The position numbers were made by a program, and so were the translations under genes. A model generated the notes under the pieces. That model saw only the letters and a list, made by a program, of their open reading frames with translations, did not search any database and had not been told where the DNA came from. Source: Mytilus trossulus (lineage: Eukaryota; Mollusca; Bivalvia; Mytilida; Mytilidae). Taken from it: a stretch of 64,000 nucleotides of DNA. Below, in pieces: positions 57,014 through 64,000 of this stretch (position 1 is its first letter; every line of letters begins with the position of its first letter). Location of the stretch: contig NC_086374.1 in NCBI RefSeq assembly GCF_036588685.1, positions 36,448,886 through 36,512,885 on the forward strand. Reading direction: 5' to 3'.

Positions 57014-59739
57014 AAAGCCAGTATGGAGCGATGTGTGCTAAATATGAATTGTTCCAGCTAGGCGAAGTTTGTCTTTACAAATCTTGTACAAGTAGAAGTA
57101 TGCTATATGCAAAGCTAGTACACGCAAGGTTCATAACCACATTTAAAATAAACGGTAATGCTTACATTTTGTACTATATGACCAACAACACAAAACAATG
57201 ACAAAAATCACGTAACATTCCTCTGTATGACAACGTTTCTATCAGTTACGAATAAAACAACTATTCTTTTTACACATAGGTGAAAGAAGCGTAAATTAAA
57301 TGCAAAATTCATAATAAAATGCTTGATTGGTTTTTCAAAATATGTGTTCATAACAACTGCACATTGTTGTTGAATTAAGTATTTATTCAATATTCAAAAC
57401 ATAATTATTGTAAAAGATTTCAATGACAATCGGGATAAAAATGAAAAAGACAATTTATAGGAGGGGAAACAGTTTCATTGTTTGAAATAATAATGGACAC
57501 CAATGTATTCACTTTGTCGTGATTTCTTCCGAATTGTCTATTGTGTCATTAATTTGCAACTGATCAGGAATGTTAACCTCTTATTAAACGATCACATATG
57601 CAACTACAAAGTATTGCTTTGGTCGTTGTCGAAGGCCGTAGAATTACCTGTAGTTGTTTACATCGTCTGTTTGGTCTCATTTAGGAATTATATCACATCT
57701 TTTATTTTATTTGGATATTGACTTCTTTCTTGTTAGATGTCCTGATACTGTCTCAATTACGATTTTGCATATTTTAAATTCATTTTCGATAGAGCTTTTT
57801 TTTCTTTTTCTTTTTTTTTTGCTTCAGGATACTTTTTAACCTAATAATTGAAGCATCAAAAGATAATATTCGTTGTACGTAATAACAATTGACACACACT
57901 CTTTTATATAACGCCATAGCTGTGAGTTATTTCAATTGTTATAAATATTTATGAAAATGTTAAGGTCGAAGTATGGAATGAATTATAATTTACTTCAAAG
58001 GCTTTTGTTTTGACATATACAATATAAGTTAGTTGAATATATCGAGCACCATGCACGTGTAAGAATCATGTTAATATATATACATAACGGTTTTGTTCAT
58101 GTGTAGACAGATCCTGAGACAAACATTGTAATTGGGTTTTGCATTTACCTATTTGAGAATTCCGAACATACCGACTTTGCTATTACATTCTGTTGTCCTA
58201 TCGCTGCTTTCATCAGACAAAATTACAAATCTTAGATTAAAACAAAAGTGATATTTAAATAGCATCACATTAGCCACGCTCTTGTTATCAGATTTTTTTC
58301 GCACAAAAAACCTCTCAGCAGGATGTTCATAGTTATCAAAGGTTAAATTACACACATATACAACAAGTAAAAAAAATACTTTGAGCAAAAGTCAAATTTT
58401 TCTTTGGAAAAAAGATGAAAGAAAAAGTAATTCTTCCTATAATAGTCATTGCTAAATCATTTTTGTAAGTAAATACATAAATATGTACAAAGAGACCTTG
58501 AAAGTGAGAAGAAACAATGTCATATTGATTAAGATAGTCTTTGAGTACAGATTATCATACTTGATAAGATCAAAAACAATTCACGTACGTATTTTCGTTT
58601 TCGTATTCTCATTTTATTTACATTGTCTTATCTCTTGAATACATAAAAAAAACCTTGGAAATCTTAATTTAGAATCAATGGTCGAGATATTGGTAAATGC
58701 CTTAAATAACTACTATGCAAACAAAAAGCAAACTTTAAAAGCATTTTAGGACGATAGAGCTTGCTGAGGTGAAATAAATATTACCTTGCTTTGAACTAGA
58801 ACAACACACAGAGTCGGATTATAACCCCAAGTTAAAATTACTGAACTCCGAGAAAAGTTCAAAAAGGAAAGTCCGTAATCAAATTGCAAAATCAAAAGCC
58901 CAAACACTTCAATAGAATGGATAACAACTGTCATATTCCTGACTTGATATAAGCATTTTCTTATGCCGTAAAGGTACTCTGCTATGCTATTGCACCTAAA
59001 TTCATTTGTAAAAGTTTCCTTAACCTATAGCTTGTTATTGATTCTTTGGACAAACCATAAAGTTCAGTATATTTTATATTCTCTTATCACAAAATTACTA
59101 GTAGAAGCAATACAAAATAACCCAAAATAAAGAAGATTGAAAAATGAAACATTTTCAAGTTGAAATAATTATCTTTTTGTTTTTTGTTTTGGTTTTATCA
59201 AGCTTGATTGATAAACGTTTATCCGACTAACTTCTCTGAAAGCTCAACAAAAATCACAAATTCAGTTGAATTCTTCCAAAAAAAACATGCCCTTCAGCTT
59301 CCTACCATATGTCAATATTTATTGACACTGCACCTTTATGGTAGATGTCAGGATAACCCCTGACAAGTAATATGAAACGCTCACATGATCCATATTATAT
59401 GCAAACAGACCATTAGGGGAAGAGATGAGGAAAGGCTACTAAAATAGTTTAATCTATGCATGTATGGGAAATCTTTTAAAATACCATGGATGTTTTGAAA
59501 AAGTATAGTATAGTCATAAATAAAAAAATACAAATAATGGAATAGTATCATAGCAAAACAAAAGGCATATAAAAATGCTCTGGTAGAAAAATTGACATTT
59601 TATGAAATATGTTTTGAACATCTTGACACAATACTTCGTCGTCATAGAACTTAAAGTCCACCATGATCATTGTCATAAGCGGTAGACACGACCCTCTGTT
59701 TCATTGAGAAAAGTGTACATTTATTAGTTGTTATTGGCG
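57014..59739. other. Non-coding stretch
   Basis: No gene is supported. A repeat shared with 4348-4570 lies at 58840-58960 ('gtcatattcctgacttg'). Small frames here are AT-rich and featureless. Confidence 0.45.
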
Positions 59740-60245
59740 TTGAACTAGCTGTCAGTTAACTGCGAGAACTATCAGATCTGTTCCTAGTGTCTTTTTGTTG
59801 TTTGAATGTACCAAGTCACGTCAACTGGTATTTTTGTCCATCTGATGAGTTAAGCTTTTTCCGACTGATTTTTATAGTTCGTTCTTATTTTATACTGTAA
59901 TACCACTGTCCAAGGATAGGGGAGGGTTGGGATCCCGCTAACATGTTTAACCCCGCAATATTATGTATGTGTGTGCCTGTCCCAAGTCAGGAGCCTATAA
60001 TTCAGTGGTTTTCGTATGTTTATATGTTTCATATTTGTTTTTCGTTCATTTTTTTATATCAATAAGGCCGTTTGTTTTCTCGTTTAAATTGTTTTACATT
60101 GTCATTTCTGGGCCTTTCGTAGCTGACAATGCGGTAATGGCTTTGCTCATTGGTGAAGGCCATACAATGACCTATAGTTGTTATGTCATTTTGGTCCCTT
60201 TTGGAGAGTTGTCTTATTTGGCAATCATACCACATCTTCGTTGTT
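59740..60245 (+). repeat. Dispersed repeat family B, long copy
   Basis: It matches 35800-36335 from 'gaactagctgtca' to 'ggcaatcataccacatcttc'. The frame 59963-60322 is derived from it. Confidence 0.8.
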
Positions 60246-61129
60246 TATATTTAAGAAACGAGCTGCTCATTTTTCAAAGAAAGAAAGATAAAATAGGAAA
60301 CTACATTGCTAAAACAACATAAATGTTAGATTACAGGGAATACATGACTGATTTGTTGGATAAAAAAGGTGTTATTCGTATCTGCCACTTGCGAACTTTT
60401 TACTTTCCCGACTGTTTATTTTTATTCGAAACTAACATGGTTTTTACATTTCAGATAAAAATGTCTTTCTTCCTTTCAGTTGATTGTGATTCTTTTTAAT
60501 TGATAAAAATACGATAACTATTGGAGACAGAATATCAATATAAAGCTTTCATTTTGCCCTAACGTTTAATTTATTTATTTTTAATTTTGATTTGTCTTCA
60601 TTGTATTTTTTATCTGTTATATATTTTACCAGAATGAAAACAGTTATCTAATTTTTAATACATTCTTCAAAAGAATTGGGCCAATTGAGACAATCTTGGC
60701 CTGAATCATTTTTTAAGGTTTATGACAAACTTCAGTAGGGGTTTTTTTTTCCTTGTCTAACCATTGTGACTGTTATTTTTAAAACTAGAAATACAACAAA
60801 GACCACATAAACCAAAATAAGTCAAATAAATCCCATATCATTTCATATTTCATATTTCAACACGGTTGCAAATTAATACATGAAACATCCTGTAAAGGTA
60901 AATCAGACTTAATCAGAGTAATGCATTTATTACCCCTGAAAAATGACAGTCATTAAAAACTATCATGCAGGAAATACAATTTCTTAAAAATAATCTAGAA
61001 AAAAAAATGAAAATGAATAAGAAGCCAGTTCGATTCATAGCAGCTAGCCCCGTTAATCAAGAGGTGTTATTAAGCAATCAATGCAAGATGGGTGTACCTG
61101 ATTCTTTGAAACATAATAATGAATTGTGT
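60246..61129. other. Non-coding, 3' flank of the 61183 gene
   Basis: No repeat or gene recognised. The frame at 60965-61267 overlaps the 61183 gene antisense and is rejected. Confidence 0.45.
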
Positions 61130-61143
61130 TTTATTATTTTATT
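61130..61143 (-). terminator. Poly(A) signals of the 61183 gene
   Basis: AATAAA occurs twice on the minus strand (61130-61135 and 61138-61143), 40-55 bp after the stop. Confidence 0.6.
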
Positions 61144-61182
61144 ACACAAACACCAAACTGATTTATCAAACAGGGTAGGAAT

Positions 61183-63264
61183 TCATTGTCTGAGATTGAC
61201 TGGTACCAACGATCGTTGTGATTGCCCCCATCGTTGTCTCCATGGTTGTAAGCTACCAGTTCTTTGATTCGATAAGGGCCGTCGTCGTCTTAAATTTGGA
61301 TTTTGTCTCCTTCTTTTCCCTCGTGTTTCACCGATTGGAATCGTCCGTGATCTACTAACTAGTAATGGAACCATCCCTGGTGATCTTTGTGCAGCCCTTA
61401 TTGGTGCTGCAAGCAAAGCTCTTACTAATGGTTTAAATCGTTGTGTGAAGTTAAACTGTTTGCGAGATTTTGTTTCTGTCACTGTATCTACTAGTTGGCC
61501 ATGCATATTCAAAAACGATGCTGTTTCCTTAATATTTTTTTCTGTTAGCTTATTAAGAGATAATGAAGGAAGCAGTATATTACTCACCCAGGGAAGTAGA
61601 GCGTTTGATTGAACTGAGTTTGGTCGATTTATTCTAGGAATTGAAATAGCAGGTAACTGTACCCTAGAATTCTTTGAATTTTTTGCTTTAACTATTGCAA
61701 CCGGCAAATAATGTGCCGTTAGCTCCAGAGTTGGAAGACTACTTATGTCAATCGGAAACTTATCTTGTAAAAGTGGGCCTTGTGTAACTGTGTTTTTACT
61801 TGAAATGACCCCAGGATAATCCCTACCATCAAAATATGTTTGACGAATTGGTTTAGGTAATTGAATTGGAGGTGAAATAAAATCACTAGAAACAGTTTCT
61901 TTTGGTTTACTTTCAAATGATATTAAGCCATGATTGTTATTTCCAATTTCTGAACCAGTGAAGTAGTCCAGAATGTTATGATGGTTGTTTATGCCATGCC
62001 GAAGTCCAAATTTATCAGACGATTTTGAAGGGAAAGTAAGTGATGTTTGGGGGGACGCAATATTATCTGTAGAAAACATGTGGAATATTGGTTCCTTTAT
62101 TTTAGTCGGTAAGTAGTCCGTTGCTGGAAGTTTGTTTACAAACTGTTTGTAATCCTGTAGTAATCCATATTCGTTTTTACTTTGAGAGCCATAATTATTT
62201 GATGAACCATAATCACTATGTATGGTTTGCACTCCTGCGCTCGGTCTCAAGTCATTCATTGTTTTAAGGAAATTGCTAGCAGAAGAAGAGAGATAATGTG
62301 AACCAACAGGTCTTTTCAAATCAGTGTTAAAAAGACTAAAATCCAACGACTCAGGTTTAGAATATGCTTGAAGAGAATGTAAACCCCGTACTTCACTTAT
62401 TGATTCTTCACCTGTTGCCTTTTGTGTTCTTTGTTTTGTTTCGTCCATTATCATTTCCTGCAATGGGTGTAACCCTTGTGTGATCATATCTATAATTTGT
62501 TTTTCTTGCGCGGCTCTGTCAATTTTCTTAGTCTCCATAAAAGGCTTCTTATTAATTTGTTGAACAAGCTCTTGTGAAGGTGAAAGTCCAAATGGAGTTT
62601 TCGTCTGTTTCTCCTGAAATTCTATTTGTTTTTTTCTCGCCTCTTGTAATTCTTGAATCCATTTTCGTTTTTCAAAGCTTTCTCTCCAGTTGTTTTTTCT
62701 ATTAGGATTTAAATCGCTATTATATAATGTGTTATCCAATGGTTGCATCAATTCGTTATTTCTCTCGGACTGAATTGCTGGAAAGTTGTGCTTTGTGTTA
62801 TCGGCTAGGTTGAAAAGATTATCAATCATACTAACTTCCGGTAATCCAAACTTTTTCACATTTTGAGGATCAATTCTTGGCTTAGATCGTGTATTAGTGG
62901 AAAATTCCTCCGAATGAACTACTTTAGATTCAACTTGTCCTATTGTTGATTTTAATTCTGTTGTATGAGTTGTTATTGTATTCTTCTCATGTGCAATTAA
63001 CCTGGCTGGTCGTATAAAGGCTGCAACACCAGGGGCATATATAACCTGGTCATCACTGTCCTCGTCATTGCCAAACAAATCATATATAGTATGGGCGTAG
63101 TCATCACTTACTTTGTTACTTTGATGCTGTTTTGGAGGTTGGAAAACGTCGGGAAGTTCAAATAATACATGTTGTCCATTTGAGTCTCCGAATAAATTAT
63201 GTTCTATCTGTCCATTTGCATTGAAGATTAACAATAGAATGACATGTGCAAATATTAACTTCAT
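61183..63264 (-). CDS. Large secreted precursor with cationic C-terminal tail
   Basis: The 693-residue product has a signal peptide (residues 1-19, cleaved near NANG|Q), an acidic N-terminal segment (GNDEDSDDQV around residue 70), and a long low-complexity middle with Lys/Glu/Gln-rich stretches (about 200-270) and no recognised domain. From about residue 605 it turns basic. A GKRRR site (649-653) precedes a 40-residue tail that has nine Arg, no Lys or acidic residue, two Trp and four Pro (RRRRPLSNQ, WRQRWGQ). No Cys is seen in the tail. A splice acceptor (ttatttcag) ends 11 bases before the ATG, so the start is well supported and a leader exon is expected upstream, not located. Release of the Arg/Trp/Pro-rich tail by furin-type cleavage is an attractive inference. 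A matrix protein with a basic end is the alternative. Confidence 0.82.
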   Translation of the reverse strand: MKLIFAHVILLLIFNANGQIEHNLFGDSNGQHVLFELPDVFQPPKQHQSNKVSDDYAHTIYDLFGNDEDSDDQVIYAPGVAAFIRPARLIAHEKNTITTHTTELKSTIGQVESKVVHSEEFSTNTRSKPRIDPQNVKKFGLPEVSMIDNLFNLADNTKHNFPAIQSERNNELMQPLDNTLYNSDLNPNRKNNWRESFEKRKWIQELQEARKKQIEFQEKQTKTPFGLSPSQELVQQINKKPFMETKKIDRAAQEKQIIDMITQGLHPLQEMIMDETKQRTQKATGEESISEVRGLHSLQAYSKPESLDFSLFNTDLKRPVGSHYLSSSASNFLKTMNDLRPSAGVQTIHSDYGSSNNYGSQSKNEYGLLQDYKQFVNKLPATDYLPTKIKEPIFHMFSTDNIASPQTSLTFPSKSSDKFGLRHGINNHHNILDYFTGSEIGNNNHGLISFESKPKETVSSDFISPPIQLPKPIRQTYFDGRDYPGVISSKNTVTQGPLLQDKFPIDISSLPTLELTAHYLPVAIVKAKNSKNSRVQLPAISIPRINRPNSVQSNALLPWVSNILLPSLSLNKLTEKNIKETASFLNMHGQLVDTVTETKSRKQFNFTQRFKPLVRALLAAPIRAAQRSPGMVPLLVSRSRTIPIGETRGKRRRQNPNLRRRRPLSNQRTGSLQPWRQRWGQSQRSLVPVNLRQ

Positions 63265-63275
63265 TTCTTCCTATT

Positions 63276-63517
63276 CTGAAATAATTATAACATATATAAG
63301 AAATCATCTTAACGATCATTTGAAAATAATTCTGCTGCTAAGCGATCGGAAATGTATTTTAAAAGATAATTTAATAATTAACAAATTTAAATGTAAAATA
63401 TTTCACGAACACAATTATATATTGTATGTATAATGTAATGGTTAGAGCTTTCAGTAGCGGATTAAAGAAATGAATTAAAAACATATGTTCAAATCTAAAT
63501 GCGTTTAAATCAACGTA
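63276..63517. other. Upstream flank of the 61183 gene
   Basis: A poly-pyrimidine-poor acceptor at 63276-63277 (minus strand) suggests that an intron begins here. No donor or promoter was identified before the retrozyme. Confidence 0.35.
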
Positions 63518-63745
63518 AATAAACTCATCATAGATACCATGACTAAATTTTGTACATACGCCAGACGCGCGTTTCGTCTACAAAAGACTCATCAGTGACG
63601 CTCGAATAGAAAAAAGTTAAAAGGCCAAATAAAGTACGAAGTTGAAGAGCATTGAGGCCAAAATTCCTAAAAGTTATGCCAAATACAGCTAATGTAATCT
63701 ATGCCTGAGGTAGAAAAGCCTTAGTATTTCAAAAATTAAATTATA
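63518..63745 (-). mobile_element. Retrozyme unit (family A), truncated
   Basis: It starts 'aaactcatcatagatacca' and ends near 'gtagaaaagccttagtattt'. It contains an intact hammerhead at 63558-63601 but lacks the TTCG hairpin part. Confidence 0.85.
63558..63601 (-). ncRNA. Hammerhead ribozyme motif (intact core)
   Basis: On the minus strand: stem I GCGTCA/TGGCGT, core CTGATGA, stem II GTCT-TTTGT-AGAC, GAA, stem III ACGC/GCGT, cleavage GTC^TGG. Confidence 0.87.
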
Positions 63746-64000
63746 CTGCTGTAATTTCTTCAACTAAAGTTTAAACCAAATAAAAATTAAAAATAAAGAT
63801 CAAAAGTGCACTTGTGTGTTGAATGATTGTTTAGTCAGGAAACACACTGCTTAATTACTAGTAAATTGGGTTTTGAACTAGCTTTTAGCAAATGCAGACA
63901 CTCTTAGGTCAGTAGATTGAGTCTTATTTGGCTGTAACTTTATACAAATGTAAAGAGACCATACCTTTCCAGTTTTTTTTAATACACTTTTGTGTAAGAT
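63746..64000. other. Non-coding end of window
   Basis: Nothing recognised; a feature could continue past the window edge. Confidence 0.4.

Noticed and set aside
59963..60322. 119-codon frame with hydrophobic segments
   Set aside because: It lies in a dispersed family-B repeat also present at 35800-36335 without the same frame.

Overview
This 64-kb window is eukaryotic, AT-rich, gene-poor and repeat-dense. It most likely comes from a mussel (Mytilus or a close relative). That attribution is inference from the retroelements (hammerhead-ribozyme retrozymes, Penelope-like reverse transcriptases, a Ty3-type element with the integrase upstream of the reverse transcriptase) and from small secreted proteins of low complexity. 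No database search was possible. There are no bacterial-type operons, and every intron claim below rests on splice and promoter motifs read by eye.

Only four host protein-coding genes can be supported. All encode secreted, biased-composition proteins, and all appear to have one coding exon preceded by a splice acceptor just upstream of the ATG: an Asn/Tyr/Asp-rich protein (7587-7982, +); an 80-residue protein with an acidic YDTPD-type half and an Arg-rich C-terminus (15373-15615, -), whose TATA box, leader exon, intron and poly(A) signal can all be proposed; a 222-residue protein of alternating acidic Asn/Asp spacers and Arg/Gln/Leu-rich cationic blocks with a perfect 120-bp period (25168-25836, -); and a 693-residue precursor ending in a highly cationic tail behind a KRRR site (61183-63264, -). 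Three of the four share the plan signal peptide, acidic or long pro-region, cationic segment. That is the usual layout of linear antimicrobial-peptide precursors, though mineral- or polyanion-binding matrix proteins remain possible.

The rest is mobile DNA. A family of about 350-bp units, often tandem, carries type-I hammerhead ribozyme cores; several copies are intact, with compensatory base changes in stems I and III and in a second, TTCG-capped hairpin. These are retrozymes. Three decayed Penelope-like elements (21.9-23.2, 34.0-35.6, 41.0-42.7 kb) lie among them and are the kind of machinery suspected of mobilising retrozymes. At 50792-56927 a full LTR retrotransposon, with almost identical 618/621-bp LTRs, sits inside a retrozyme dimer with a 4-bp target duplication. 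Its domain order is gag-PR-IN-RT-RH (Gmr1-like), its primer site matches tRNA-Pro, its LTR carries heat-shock-element-like motifs, yet its gag and RT are broken.

Other elements include a tRNA-derived SINE (about 2.3 kb), a Harbinger-like long-TIR MITE (20.5-21.5 kb), a 422-bp TIR element with a 5-bp duplication (37.5 kb), a 0.9-kb TIR element (31.2-32.1 kb), two foldback hairpins (8.6 and 11.8 kb), a LINE RT fragment (46 kb), an old 1.6-2-kb tandem duplication (26.2-30.1 kb), and many copies of anonymous dispersed repeats.
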